A stretch of 64,000 nucleotides of DNA from Symbiodinium microadriaticum (GCA_001939145.1 LSRX01000462.1:146960-210959); one strand, 5' to 3'; counted from the first letter of the stretch, positions 9,891-20,156 are shown. Numbers and translations are program-made. The notes: generated by a model not told the origin, from the letters alone.

Positions 9891-10026
9891 CACCCATAGG
9901 CCCCCAAGTAGTTCCTTTATACCCCACCCATAGGCTCCTAAGTACTTCCTTTTTACGGTTCCTATTTAGAATCCGATATAAGGTAATCCCCCCCAAAAAA
10001 AGGAACTACCAAGGAGCCTATGGGTA
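9891..10026. mobile_element. family B element with duplicated left end
   Basis: CACCCATAGGCCCCCAAGTA precedes a full copy starting CACCCATAGGCTCCTAAGTA at 9925. Confidence 0.8.
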
Positions 10027-10387
10027 GTTCATACTATCAGGTAGAAAATATAACTTTAGGTATTATTCCCTAATTCATAGTAAAGTTCCTGATTTGATAT
10101 TACAACTTCGGCGATATTCCTTCATTAAAGGACGTTGAAGGGCCTGGGTAGTTCAACCCCCTGGGGCTCTAGCTACCTGAAATACTTGGTTGCCGGGGCA
10201 GGCTGAACCTAGCAAGGATACGACTCCCCTAAACCGTCCGACACCCCTAAACCGCTGAACCACAAACCCTCCGAAATCCCTAAACCCTAAACCCCTAAAC
10301 CCTAAACCCCTCAACCCCTAAACCCTAAACCCCTAAACCCCTAAACCCTAAACCCCTAAACCCTCCGAAATCCCAAAACCCCTAAAC

Positions 10388-10471
10388 CCTGGAGGGCAAG
10401 GATCAGGCCCATGTTTTCATCTGTGAGCTCCTGGACCATCTCCATTGCTCGCGGCGACCGAAGCGTGGGCG
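10388..10471 (-). CDS. helical exon with telomere-unit donor (putative)
   Basis: Reads PTLRSPRAMEMVQELTDENM then GLILALQ. The acceptor CCGCTTTTTAG has a strong pyrimidine tract. The donor CAGG/GTTTAG is the first unit of a TTTAGGG-type array. Two leading and one trailing base. A plus frame ending in a stop (EGKDQAHVFICELLDHLHCS) also exists but lacks as good a splice context. Confidence 0.55.
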
Positions 10472-10607
10472 CTAAAAAGCGGATTGTGAAGATCGAGCTC
10501 GATCGGGGCTTTAAGAGTTCCATCCGGGTTTAGGGTTTAGGGGATTAGGGGGGTCCTCTTCAGGGTTAATGCAGCAGCGTTGGTACTACGACTAGGATAC
10601 ACTGTAA

Positions 10608-10706
10608 TACTTAGTTGCTGAGTTCATATGCACAAACGAGTGTACCGCTTCAGTTTAATAAGGGATCATATTCTCCCGTAGAAAAGTGTAGTAGATCAGC
10701 TACCAG
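10608..10706. mobile_element. family F inverted-repeat element
   Basis: TACTTAGTTGCTGAGTTCAT to GTAGATCAGCTACCAGG; GT 5 bp from the left tip. Confidence 0.8.
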
Positions 10707-11084
10707 GAATATCATTCTAGAAGGGACCTGCTGGCTGTCTTACCATATACTATACACAGTACTCCCATGTACTCCCACGAACTGTTCGCCGACATGATCG
10801 GGCTCCTATGTTCGTCAAAACGCACGAAATTCAAGGTTTACGGCTTTGGATCTAGGGTTTAGGGTGTAGGATCTCGGGTTTAGGGTGTAGGATCTAGGGT
10901 TTAGGGTTCAGGATTTAGTGAGGGCTTGGGCTTCAAGTCCTACCTAGTTTAGGGTTTAGGGTTTAGGTCAACCTCCATGTTTATGCGTGCAGCCGCTCTA
11001 CCCGGATTGGCTCTTGACCTCTAAACCAGTATAAACCCTACCTAACCCTAAGCCCCACGCCGTAATTAAGCCCTTAAGCCCTAA

Positions 11085-11690
11085 ACCCCTAAACCATAAA
11101 CCCTAAACCCTAAACCCTAAGCCCTGTTTTTGCGTGTGGTTTGGAGCACGATTTTGGGAATTGTCTGCATTGGGTCAGGCTGCCCGGCTTTGGGCATGTT
11201 AGGGTTTGGGGCTAGGGTGAAGGTTTAGGGCTAAGGCTTAGGGTTTAGGCGGGTTTGGGGCCAGGGGTGAAAGGTCTAGGTGGGTTTGGGGCCGTTCACG
11301 GGTTTAAGGGGTTTGGGACTAGGTTGCAGGGTTGACGTAGGGTTTGGGACTAGGCTTAAGGGTTTAGGGGGGTTTGGGGTTGAAGGGTTTAGAAGGTTGA
11401 AGGGAGTTTGGGATCAGGTTGAAGGGTTTAGGGATTTGGGGCTATTTTGAAGGGTTTAGGGCTTATTTGGGGCCAGGGGGTTGACGTAGGGTTTGGGACC
11501 ACGTTTTAGGGTTTAGGGAGGTTTCGGGTCGAAGAGATTAAGGGCTTGGGACTAGGTGCAAGGGTTGAAGGGAGTTTGGGATTAGGTTGAAGGGTTTAGG
11601 GGTTTAGGGTTTAGGGTTGAAGGGTTTAGGGTTTGGGACTAGGTTTAATTTAGGGGGTTTGGGACTACAGTTAAGCGCATGGGGCCTTAG
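11085..11690. repeat. long degenerate telomere-type region with strand switch
   Basis: C-rich to about 11125, then G-rich (TTTAGGG, AAGGGTTTAGGGGTTTGGGA variants) to 11690; the polarity change lies near 11130-11200. Confidence 0.9.
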
Positions 11691-11710
11691 ACCCCCACAC
11701 GTCTGAACAG

Positions 11711-11937
11711 CGCCCTTCGATTCATCAGCGAAGAACGGCGTCAAATCATCCAACAAGGCGAAAGGAATCACCCCGGCAGCTCAAGCCTACTAGGTTCCCC
11801 AGTAACCCCTTAAGAATAAGGGCACCCTTTTTTCTTAATAGTCGGTCTTAATATGGGGACCCCAAACTAAAAAAGGGCAAAAGGGTACTACTGGGGCACC
11901 TAGCCTATCAAAATCCATGAACCTCAGCGAAGCGTAG
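11711..11937 (+). CDS. two exons separated by a family J element (putative)
   Basis: Exon 11711-11793 follows CTGAACAG and reads RPSIHQRRTASNHPTRRKES then PRQLKPT plus two bases. The family J element occupies 11794-11903, starting GTTCCCC and ending CACCTAG. Removing exactly that GT-AG segment joins to 11904-11937, which gives SLSKSMNLSEA and a TAG stop. An alternative frame of the first exon (PFDSSAKNGVKSSNKAKGIT) stops at the junction. Basic, Ser/Thr-rich tail; no family recognised. Confidence 0.45.
11794..11903. mobile_element. family J element, candidate introner
   Basis: TIRs TAGGTTCCCCAGTAACCCC and GGGTACTACTGGGGCACCTAG, flanked by CCTAC and CCTAT. GT and AG are placed so that the element equals an intron. 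Confidence 0.75.
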
Positions 11938-11962
11938 ACACATGCCCCGAAAAATGGTGCAG

Positions 11963-12142
11963 TGCTGCGTTGGACGAGAATTGTTGATGGCGAGGAACAA
12001 CGACAAGTTGCTACTAATCCCGGTTATTTTCGAGCGGTGGCTGCATTGATTGATGTTGATGATAGAGTGATGATGATGCAACTGATGCTGTTGAAAACGA
12101 TGATCAGCAGTCTTATGGAACTGCTGATGATAGTACCGACAG
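11963..12142 (+). CDS. acidic exon (putative)
   Basis: Acceptor ATGGTGCAG, donor GTAATT. Begins LRWTRIVDGEEQRQ and ends in an acidic tract, DDATDAVENDDQQSYGTADD then STDR. The two parts are in different frames. A 59-nt intron from GTTGCT to GATGATAG would join them; a sequencing indel in the GAT run is the alternative. A further 37-nt intron to GACGCAG would end the protein at a TGA near 12200. Confidence 0.4.
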
Positions 12143-12146
12143 GTAA

Positions 12147-12538
12147 TTATGAGTATGAGTCGCCCACATAACGACGCAGGCGCTTGCGACTATCCTCTTG
12201 AAACTCTGTAACGGCCTCTTGCACTGTCACCGGCGAGGGCTGAAAACCACGTGGCTGAGCCACAAATAAGAATGCTGATAAATGTCCAGCAAAAATCCTT
12301 CCTGAGTGTTGCCTGAGAGACTGATCCCAGCCTGTTTTGTGTTGCATTTACGACATGCAACATTTTCCTCAGCTTTTTTGGCTTCTTTGTCTATTGTCTT
12401 GTTTCGTGTGGTTTTTTTCTTGTCTGCAAGTGTCACTTGCATTCCAGCATCTGCACAGAGGCGGCTTCGAGAACTGCAAATTTTGACGTGGTTGGACTCC
12501 AAAACACTCGTGATCCGAAAGCCTGGAAACAACAACAA
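12147..12538 (-). CDS. Lys-rich coding block, two frames (putative)
   Basis: The first frame has TLADKKKTTRNKTIDKEAKK then AEENVACRKC. The second continues with SLRQHSGRIFAGHLSAFLFV and VTEFQEDSRKRLRRYVGDSY before a stop. The frames overlap near 12300, where several 31-41 nt introns (for example GTTGCA to GGATCAG) could connect them. Charged, soluble composition makes the minus strand likelier than the hydrophobic plus frame. It overlaps the 3' end proposed for 11963-12142, so one of the two is misjudged. Confidence 0.45.
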
Positions 12539-12778
12539 CGCAAAAAGATCCCACGTGCAGCTAGGGCAGCCCTACCTGGACACGCAACATGTGTAGAATG
12601 ATTAGCCTTTGAGAGGCTTTGGGGGGTTTAGGTAAACCGAAATCCCCAAAAGGACACCCGAATAGTCACTCGCCAAAACACCTTAATTCACCCGCCGTGG
12701 AGCCATGAATCAACCCCCACGCACTTATAGAAACTGCACGAAGCTACTATCAAGATCTCATACAGACCCCACCCCCAC

Positions 12779-12899
12779 CCTCGGCTAGATTCCGGGCCTC
12801 CATGGCCACAGAGCCCGGGTAAGCCGCGCTGGCCAGCCAGAGGCCGTTGGCGTAGACGCAGGGCTCGGGCACCTCCTCGAGACCTCGCAGTGGAGAGGG
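12779..12899 (-). CDS. well-supported single exon (putative)
   Basis: 40 codons plus one base. Reads PSPLRGLEEVPEPCVYANGL then WLASAAYPGSVAMEARNLAE. Acceptor CCCACACAG, donor GTGGGGGT. No other frame of the segment combines an open reading with such splice sites. The sequence resembles part of an enzyme or repeat domain, but no family was recognised. Confidence 0.6.
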
Positions 12900-12938
12900 C
12901 TGTGTGGGTTTTCCGATTGGAGGGCTAGGTTTGAGGAC

Positions 12939-13097
12939 TTACCCATAGGCTCCTTAGTAGTGCCTTCTTGGGATCACCTTAATTATAGGATTCTAAGTAT
13001 GAACCCTAAGAAGGAACTACTTAGGCGCCTGTGGGTAAGTCCCAGAAAGTGTGCACTTCCAGTTTTATAGTGTAAAGTGTATCCACTCAGCTACCAT
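12939..13097. mobile_element. family B element next to truncated family F
   Basis: B 12939-13037 (ACCCATAGGCTCCTTAGTAG to CTGTGGGTAAG). F remnant 13043-13097 keeps only the AAGTGT...CAGCTACC half. Confidence 0.75.
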
Positions 13098-13459
13098 GAG
13101 GATTTAGGGGTAGGCTTTAGGGTGTAGGGCATCACTTAGGGTTACATAAAGTGCCCGGCTTAGGATGTCAGGGGTAGGAGTTTACGGGGCGAAGCCCTCG
13201 GATTCTCAAGGAAGCCACTGTGCGCCTTCATGGACAAAGATACCTTCAGACCTATGCGGTGTCTGCTCAGTTCAGGGGCTTCTTCTTGTGACTTCTTGAC
13301 AGTTTCGGATTTATAGGGTGTAGGTAGAAGAAATTTTCCCCAAACCCTCTAAACCCTAAACCATGGCTTTTTTGTGGATGTTCCTGAATTGAGGCCTCTT
13401 CTGGCTTGAAGGTTTAGGAGCTTCAGGCCTCCTTCTAACCACCTCTTGGTTCATATGGA

Positions 13460-13567
13460 CCCAGAGGGTCCTGTGTACCTATAATAGTAGAATGTAGGGT
13501 TTCCATATTAGGAATTACTATTATGATTTACGGAAGTTCCCCCATAACAGTACATAGGATCCTTTGA
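13460..13567. mobile_element. family H element
   Basis: CCCAGAGGGTCCTGTGTACC to GTACATAGGATCCTTTGAG. Confidence 0.8.
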
Positions 13568-13723
13568 GTGAGCTTCAGTCTCTGATAGTATAGGTCGACT
13601 CCCCAAAGAAAGGGCCAAGGGACAGGCACGATAGCATGTGACTAAATTGCCCGATATGCTGTATGAACCCTGAACCTAAACCCTAAACCCAAACCCCTGT
13701 TGGGATTCATCTGGGAGCATCAG

Positions 13724-13785
13724 CTGCACAATGTGAGGAGGACGGCTTGGGTCTGGGATTTCAGGCTTTCAGGGCTTCTGGCGAG
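13724..13785 (+). CDS. short exon (putative)
   Basis: LHNVRRTAWVWDFRLSGLLA plus two bases, between GGGAGCATCAG and a GTGGGT donor. Confidence 0.4.
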
Positions 13786-13844
13786 GTGGGTGGGGGGAGC
13801 ATTGCGGGGTTCACTTTCGGATCTTCCTTGTTGAGGGGTTTAGG

Positions 13845-14091
13845 GCTGATGAAGTACATCCTCAGAATCCCTTAAGGAACCTAAGCTCTGGGAATTCTGG
13901 TAGATCCCTTATTATGGGTAATGCAGGATTTATATCATCAAACGGTAGGGCCTACGGTGCCCCGGGGGGGCTGAGAGCTTTACAGTTTATCTTTAGTCTC
14001 CATTGTAGTTCCTTTTTTGGTTTAACCAATTATATGCTATGAATTTTATAAGGGTATCCCCCAAAAAGGAACTACAATGGAGACTATAGCT
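13845..14091. mobile_element. family G then family C element
   Basis: G copy 13845-13948 (left TIR diverged, right GGATTTATATCATCAAACGG). C copy 13986-14091 (GTCTCCATTGTAGTTCCTTT to AACTACAATGGAGACTATAG). Confidence 0.8.
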
Positions 14092-14455
14092 AGAACCTGA
14101 GGCTGGCTGGGTGTCCCTGACAGGCTCGACGCTGCTGGGCCGTGCCCGCCGGGGCCGCCGAAGCAGCCCTGGGCATTCTACGACATTTAGGGTTTAGGGG
14201 TTTAGGGGTTTACGGTGTAGAGTTTAGGGTTACTACATACAGGAAAACATACAATGTATCACAATGCAAAATAATCTAATGCAGTTATGGTGATTGATCG
14301 TAATGTGATATCTTTCGATAAATATGTAAAATATTGTCAGATAATATTATGATATACTGCAGATATAACATAACTGGTTACCCTTTTTTTGATATTGTAC
14401 GATGCAATAGAGTATAATGCAATGCGATGCGATGCAATGCAATCCCTGGAAAAGC

Positions 14456-14516
14456 AATACAATACAATACAATACAATACAATACAATACAATACAATAC
14501 AATACAACACAACGCC
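14456..14516. repeat. AATAC pentanucleotide satellite
   Basis: Twelve near-perfect AATAC units inside a wider AT-rich tract (14230-14700). Confidence 0.95.
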
Positions 14517-14729
14517 ATACAATACAAGACAATCGATACAATATAATACCTAGCAATACACTAAAATATTCAATGCTACTGTACTGTATACGGTATAATA
14601 TCTTATCATGTTATATCATACCATATCATACCATTTCGTATCATGCCGTATCAGATCAAATCATAACATGTCATATTATCACACGACACAACACATAAGA
14701 CACTGTTCAGTGGACACAATAAAACTTCG

Positions 14730-14945
14730 ATGCCACAAAACGCATCGAACGTCCGGGACAATAAGCTCGGCTGCATCGGAGATAGCCTGTTTCTGCCTTT
14801 GTCGGTTCCCGTCAGCCTTGCACCTGTAAACTCCAACTATGTGCTGCAGGGTCTAAGGAGTTCGAGCCAGCCAAGAACATGGGAATACTCCGGAGCCGCA
14901 CCCAGGCTTTTGAAATGCGGAGGGAGAATGTGGGCTTTAGGCTGA
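14730..14945 (+). CDS. possible coding island (uncertain)
   Basis: Starts MPQNASNVRDNKLGCIGDSL and includes APVNSNYVLQGLRSSSQPRT. A GTAAAC donor (GCACCT/GTAAAC) lies inside, so only the first part may be exonic. Confidence 0.3.
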   Translation: MPQNASNVRDNKLGCIGDSLFLPLSVPVSLAPVNSNYVLQGLRSSSQPRTWEYSGAAPRLLKCGGRMWALG

Positions 14946-15377
14946 TGTTCTTTGCTTGTTTGCGCTTCTGGCCTTTTTTGGGGCCCTACCGTTTCAGGAT
15001 TTCGGGCTTTGGAGTTTGGGGCTTAGGACGATTCAGGCCCTCAGGGGAATGTGATGGCAAGACGGCATAAGGTTGAGGGTGTCGGGCTTTACCCTAAACC
15101 CTAAACCGCTTGGGTATTCTTGGTGAGGTTTTTTCACAACCGAGCCCACCACAAGACTCTAGGAGCCCCGAACAGCCACACCAACACCCTACGACACTAC
15201 CATCCCCCCCGCACCATGTTTTCAACACTCTATATAGCCTGTTTGAAACTCCTAGGGTCCTATAGAATCCGAATAACACCCTGTGGACACCCTCCTCGCA
15301 AGCCCGGAAAACGGAAAGCCCCAACCAATGGACCAAACAAACCTGGCCCGAGACGCCCATAACCCTGCACTTAAAAT

Positions 15378-15617
15378 CCCACAACAACCCCCGAAACCCT
15401 TAGAGGGAACTTCTAAACGCGTCTACTTTAAGAGCCACAACAACCCCGAAACCCTTAAAGGAACTTTGAAAGGCGTCTACTTTAAAAGCCACAACAACCC
15501 CCGAAACCCTTAGAGGGAACTTCTAAAAGTGTCTACTTTAAAAGCCACAACAACCCCGAAACCCTTAAAAGGAACTTCTAAAAAGCGTCTACTTGAAAAG
15601 AATCCCTTAAAAGGAAC
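15378..15617. repeat. 56-bp tandem repeat, about 4.5 units
   Basis: Unit: CACAACAACCCCGAAACCC..TTAAAGGAACTTCTAAAAG..TGTCTACTTTAAAAGC. The units differ at a few sites. Confidence 0.9.
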
Positions 15618-16338
15618 ATCTAAAAGTTTCTACCCCCTGGGAAGGCTGCAGTGTGCGAGTCGTCCCCCCATGGCCGAGCCTTCTCCAGGCGTAGGTTTGA
15701 CTGCTGGGGATCAAGGGACTAAAGGAGAGACCCTTAAAGAGGGACCCTTGGCGTTATATAGGGGCTTTCTGGGGTTATATAATGGGTATATAAGGATTAT
15801 ATGGGGTATTAGGATTAGGGGTCCCTTCTAGGGGTCCAACAAGGGCTACTACAAGGGTTGCTCTAAGACTTCTAAGGTTTGGACTGTGCGTTTTGAAAAC
15901 GGAGTGTTTAAAAGGGGATTTGTAGAAGGATTCTATGATGAGGGTCTGTGGATCTAGGGCGCTTTAAAGGGTTCCGGAGGCTTTAGGGGTTTTCGGGGCT
16001 TAGGGTTGAAGGCTTTAGGGCTTTCGGGTTTAAGCCTTTAGGATCCTTTGGGTTTCTTTTAGGGTTGAAACGTCAAATTAAACCTCAGGTTTCACGTCTC
16101 TACAGCTTCAAAGTATATCTATCTATCTATCTATCTAGACATATATATATATATACACACATGCTCGAACTTCATTTCTTACCTAGGACTTCGGCATGTC
16201 GTCGAGATTTCCGCTTTTGCGTTCAAGGTGTTGGGGATTTTGAGGCTTCCGGTTTCGGGTCTCAGAAATTTTGACGCCTGTAGGGTTTAGATCTGGGCTC
16301 TGTCTTGGATGGAGGTCAGCAGTCATTAAGAAAATCCT

Positions 16339-16447
16339 TAAACATAGGCAGGGTCCTTAATACTTGGAATAGGGCTTTGGGGCCTATTATGCTATAGCTA
16401 GAATAAGGAACCCTCCAAAAGAGTGTTGGTAATGATTAAGTCCCTAC
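16339..16447. mobile_element. family K element at the gene C exon boundary
   Basis: GGGTCCTTAATACTTGGAAT to TGGTAATGATTAAGTCCCTAC. Its right tip, read on the minus strand, supplies the donor GTAGGGACTTAATC of exon 16448-16688. Confidence 0.75.
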
Positions 16448-16688
16448 TTCCGCTCAGGAACGTCATCCGAGACGCGGGGCTCTCCTGCGGCAGGCGCAAG
16501 CTGCACAATGTAGTCACATGCTTGTGGGCGTTCCATTCCCTGCCGGGTCCGTATAGCATTGTTGTTGGGGGGGCAAGCCGTCGAGCTTGACCCCAGATGA
16601 TTGCATAACTTTCCACAATGCCCGAGCAGTCGCCAAAACTTGGCCGGCCGTGACCATGTGGATCTTTCATGTTGGATCCACAGCACCT
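16448..16688 (-). CDS. gene C exon 4 (putative)
   Basis: 80 codons plus one base. Reads RCCGSNMKDPHGHGRPSFGD, IVESYAIIWGQARRLAPPTT and GPGREWNAHKHVTTLCSLRL. It is joined in phase 0 to exon 3 through a 44-nt intron (16689-16732, GTAAAC to GACGTTGCAG). The donor lies at the tip of K element 16339-16447. An overlapping frame (ADDVAEVLWIQHERSTWSRP) is open to a TAG, but its start does not fit the upstream exon. Family unknown. Confidence 0.6.
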
Positions 16689-16732
16689 CTGCAACGTCAT
16701 CAGCCAAAAGAACTAATGGACTAATGGTTTAC

Positions 16733-16872
16733 AAAGATGAGCTGCATCATCCATGGCCTTGCTGCCCCCTTTCTTGTTTGTTCCAAGGGGCCGGGCCACT
16801 GTTGCACCGTGGTCTTCATATTGAGGGGGTTTACTCTCCGGATGTCATAATGCTTGCTCACGGACCCGGTAA
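16733..16872 (-). CDS. gene C exon 3 (putative)
   Basis: Two leading bases and 46 codons: TGSVSKHYDIRRVNPLNMKT, TVQQWPGPLEQTRKGAARPW, MMQLIF. Acceptor CGTACATACAG, donor GTAAAC. Charged, soluble composition. Confidence 0.6.
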
Positions 16873-17335
16873 CTGTATGTACGCGACAGGGACTGGCCTT
16901 TCCTTTCCCCAAAGGTTTAGGTCGAACCCTAGACCTTAAACCGGAGACGCCAGTTGTCGGAAGGTTGCATTCACGACCGAGGAACATTTAAAGGGAACCC
17001 AAGGTTCGGGTCCTGCGAATACCGGAAACCTAGATGCACATTCGGATTAGGGTTTGGGGCTGCGGGCTTTGGGGTTCCGGTATTGGGGCTTTACTTAGTT
17101 GGGCTTTAGGGTCCGACTATTAGGGTTTTAGCGCTTGGGGCTTGGGGTGTAGGGTTCAGAGGTTGAGGATGTTCAGAAGTTAGGGTCTGGGGGCACCTCA
17201 TGCACTAACGAGTATCATACATACACCCTTAATTACTTCCTGCACAACCCCTTAACTTAAACCCTAAAGCCACTGAATCCCAAAAATGACTAAAACACTA
17301 TGCCTAAGGCACTATATGCAACTTTAATACCACAC

Positions 17336-17530
17336 GATCAGCAGTTGTTGTAAACATGTAGGGGCACTGCTGCCCAGGGGCCATGACATGTAGAGCAGGG
17401 CACGACAGGGTGGCTACAATGCCCGTGCAGGCGGCCCTTGAAGCCCCGCCGATAGACACAGCCGCCCCCATAGATGCTGCATCGAAGTTCCTTAGGGCCA
17501 GCCTCGTTTCTCTTGGCCGAAGCAAATCAT
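17336..17530 (-). CDS. gene C exon 2 (putative)
   Basis: Two leading bases, 64 codons, one trailing base. Reads DLLRPRETRLALRNFDAASM, GAAVSIGGASRAACTGIVAT and LSCPALHVMAPGQQCPYMFT. Acceptor CCTCCCGCAG ends a 28-nt intron; donor GTGTGG. Both junction phases fit exons 1 and 3. Without the 28-nt intron the frame is broken. Confidence 0.6.
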
Positions 17531-17558
17531 CTGCGGGAGGCTTGCCACCAGACATCAC

Positions 17559-17685
17559 CAGCTGAGCGGCTTTCTTTCCCTGTTAAAGGCACGAGCTGCT
17601 GATGGCCCTTGGCCTCCAACTCGCCCCGAAGGCCCCAGAGCCTGAACTCATGCTTTGCCTTTGCACCAGGTGTGTCCTCACCCAT
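17559..17685 (-). CDS. gene C exon 1 with start codon (putative)
   Basis: Begins MGEDTPGAKAKHEFRLWGLR then GELEAKGHQQLVPLTGKESR. 42 codons plus one base, donor GTGATG. The frame is open a few codons upstream of the ATG into a remnant that also occurs at 52566-52590, so an upstream exon is possible. The four exons total about 234 codons with a charged N-terminus. No domain recognised; it could be a host gene or a decayed transposon protein. Confidence 0.55.
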
Positions 17686-17930
17686 GACCCTTCTAAGGGT
17701 CCAAGTACCTAATAATCATATACTCTCCCAAATAGTAACCTACATAACTACTATCCGAAACCCAAGTACCTGATTATGGAGTCTTCTGGAGGTGATGTCC
17801 AACACGCCTGGTTGCTCTCCTACTAGTCACTTGCAAATCCTCCCACCAATCTATAATGCCGATACACGCAGTAAGCCGAAGCACTGAAAGACCCTATTGA
17901 AACCGCAAGATCCTGTAAATCAAACACCAA

Positions 17931-18111
17931 CACTCTCCATTGTAGTTCCTTTCTTGGTTAACCAATTCTATGGTTAGGATCCTATAATAAAAAATTGGTT
18001 GCCAGAAAACAGGAAATACAATGGAGTATAAGTAGCACCGTTTTCCGAACAACTTTTTGGTAAAGATCCTATGTTGATTAAGAAACTTGGGTCACCAAAC
18101 AAGGTGCTACA
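17931..18111. mobile_element. family C element followed by a separate hairpin element
   Basis: C copy 17931-18030 (GTAGTTCCTTTCTTGGTTAA arm). 18031-18111 has its own inverted tips GTAGCACCG and AAGGTGCTAC. Confidence 0.7.
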
Positions 18112-18241
18112 TTTTCGGGCCTAAGAGACCCTCATAAACAAAAAACATGCGAAACCTCGGCACGACCGCCAACAAACCCTAAACCCCAAATCCTAAACCC
18201 CGAATCCTAAACTTAAGCCCCAAACCCTAAACATACGGCAC

Positions 18242-18324
18242 CCAACAAAGGCGAGGAAGAGGCCTGGATTCTGTAACTTGCTGTAGCCAGAAACCGTGGT
18301 ATCTCCTCGGCACTTGGAGGTCCA
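18242..18324 (-). CDS. single exon (putative)
   Basis: Two bases plus 27 codons (DLQVPRRYHGFWLQQVTESR then PLPRLCW). Acceptor CAAGCCCAG, donor GTGCCG. Plus frames stop early. Confidence 0.5.
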
Positions 18325-18650
18325 CTGGGCTTGGGGGCTTGGGTTTCAAGGGTTTGCTGGATTTAGGGCTTAGGGTCTAAACTTAAAGGGCTTAATGGGT
18401 TTAGGGCTTAGGGCCTAAAGGGTTTGCTGGGTGTAGGGTTTAAGGGTTTACTTGGTTTGGGGCCTAGGGTTTAAAGGGTTTGCTGGATTTGGGGTTTAGG
18501 GTTGACTGGGCTTACTGGGTTTAGGGCGTAGGGTTTAAAGGGTTTGCTGGGTTCAGGGTTTTGGGCTTAGGGTTTCAAGGGCTTACTAGGTTTAGGGCGT
18601 AGGGTTTAAAGGGTTTACTGGGTTTAAGGTTAAAGGGTTGGTGGGTCCAA
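18310..18650. repeat. TTTAGGG-derived array with 40-45 bp higher-order unit
   Basis: AAAGGGTTTGCTGGGTTTAG-like blocks recur about eight times. Confidence 0.85.
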
Positions 18651-18774
18651 AATTTTAGGCTCGGTGTTAGGGTTGTATGGGGCTCTACAAGGATATACGT
18701 GGAGTCTATCAAGGTTTCCTACAAGCTCTATATACCCCATCGTTCAAGGGGCAGGGATTCTAGCTGAACCTTCT

Positions 18775-18885
18775 TAATGTAGGGGCCTTTAATATTAGAT
18801 TAGGGTTTTGGGCCCGTTTATAGTAGATTTAGAATAAGGAACCCTAGCAGCAATATTGGTAATTATTCAGGCTTCTATACTAAGC
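18775..18885. mobile_element. family K element (reference copy)
   Basis: AATGTAGGGGCCTTTAATAT to GGTAATTATTCAGGCTTCTATAC; the least decayed K copy. Confidence 0.8.
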
Positions 18886-18920
18886 CTTTGACAGAGTCTT
18901 GGGGATTAAGGGTGACTTTC

Positions 18921-19026
18921 ACTGGGTTCTTGTTAGGGGTTTCTATTTAAGTTACCAGAATAAAGAAACCATTAATATTATTTACTATACATCCCCATTC
19001 TGGCAACTTAAAAAAACTCCCTTTAG
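18921..19026. mobile_element. family I inverted-repeat element
   Basis: GGGTTTCTATTTAAGTTACC to GGCAACTTAAAAAAACTCCC. Other copies at 39165 and 39705. Confidence 0.75.
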
Positions 19027-19119
19027 GGGGGTTAGGGGTTAGGGGTTCAAGGTTTGGGGGTTAAGGGGTTCAGGGTTCAGGGGTTTCAGGGTATAGGGGT
19101 CTCAGGGTTTTGGGGGTTT

Positions 19120-19220
19120 GGGTTTAGGGTCCTAAGTCCCTATATGGGGGATCCTTGCCCAAACGGTAAGAACAACACATGTTACAGAAACCCCACTTTC
19201 TACCTTTTTGGTACTTTGGA
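19120..19220. mobile_element. family H remnant
   Basis: TATATGGGGGATCCTTGCCC and TTTTGGTACTTTGGACCC retained; middle diverged. Confidence 0.5.
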
Positions 19221-19320
19221 CCCTAAACTCTGGGGCTTTAAACGGTTTAGGGTTTAGGGTTTGGTGTTTTACTGGGGCTGCCGGTGAGGAGATGGGCTCC
19301 CTATCACGAAAAGCCTAAAC

Positions 19321-19403
19321 CCTAAATGCGGGCAAAGGCGCTGGCAGCCGGGAGCCCAGGCCACGGCGGAGGCAGGAGCTTTCACCGTGCTCGGGCCGCG
19401 ATT
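19321..19403 (-). CDS. single exon with telomere-unit donor (putative)
   Basis: NRGPSTVKAPASAVAWAPGC then QRLCPHL. The acceptor CCCCCTTTTGCCAG is excellent; the donor is GTTTAG. Confidence 0.5.
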
Positions 19404-19799
19404 CTGGCAAAAGGGGGCTTAGGGTTTAGGATCGGTTTAGGGCCCATGGTTTATGAGGTTTTAATCATTCAGGGTGTGCGGCTTAGGACATCTGTGATCA
19501 TTTTCTGCGGCAAGGGCTTCTTCTTGGGGGTTGGGGTCGTGTTTATCTTGTGCTGCTGTTGCCGTTGTTGGTCGGTTCTGCTCTTCAGGTCAACAACAAT
19601 AAGTATCCACCACAAACCCGAGACAAAAAAGAACAAAGCCCAAAACCCTAAACCCGCACCCTAAGACGTAAGCCCCAACCTCGCCCGAAACCTTAAACGT
19701 CCCTGAACCATCATAAGCCCAAAAAAGCTTCAGTTGCTTCAGCGCGCTGAACCCGTAAGATGAACAGCCGAAACTTAACCTGAAGGTCCGAGTAGTGTG

Positions 19800-19893
19800 C
19801 CTAACTCTTAGCATCAAAATAGCCCAAATGCCTTATATAATAAGGTCTTTGGAACCAAAAAAGCCTTAAATTATGAGTCCTTTGAGGGTAAGG
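19800..19893. mobile_element. family E inverted-repeat element
   Basis: CTCTTAGCATCAAAATAGCC to TTATGAGTCCTTTGAGGGTA. Confidence 0.8.
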
Positions 19894-20156
19894 GTAAGTT
19901 GTTCTGCACAGCCATTCAGGCTTTAGGGGTTTAGGTTTAGGGTTAGACCTACAATGGGCTATATAACTATATCAACAGAAGCCCCCAGTCAGGCAGCACT
20001 ACACTACACCGTTTCGAATCCATCGTGCCCGCAATCGTGTACCACACATGTCTAACTTTCAAAAACAACAGTGCATGGGTCGAAGCACAAAGGCGGTGCT
20101 AGCTGTACAAACTGATCCAAGGCCGAAACCACACCAATGCCATGTGTCCATGTACA

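Noticed and set aside
14337..14700. Tyr/Ile/Cys-rich and Asn/Thr-rich frames
   Set aside because: Translations of the AATAC pentanucleotide satellite and neighbouring AT-rich sequence.
16398..16707. Second minus frame ending ERK at a stop (about 87 codons)
   Set aside because: Protein-like, but its start does not fit the phase of exon 16733-16872, whereas the alternative frame does.
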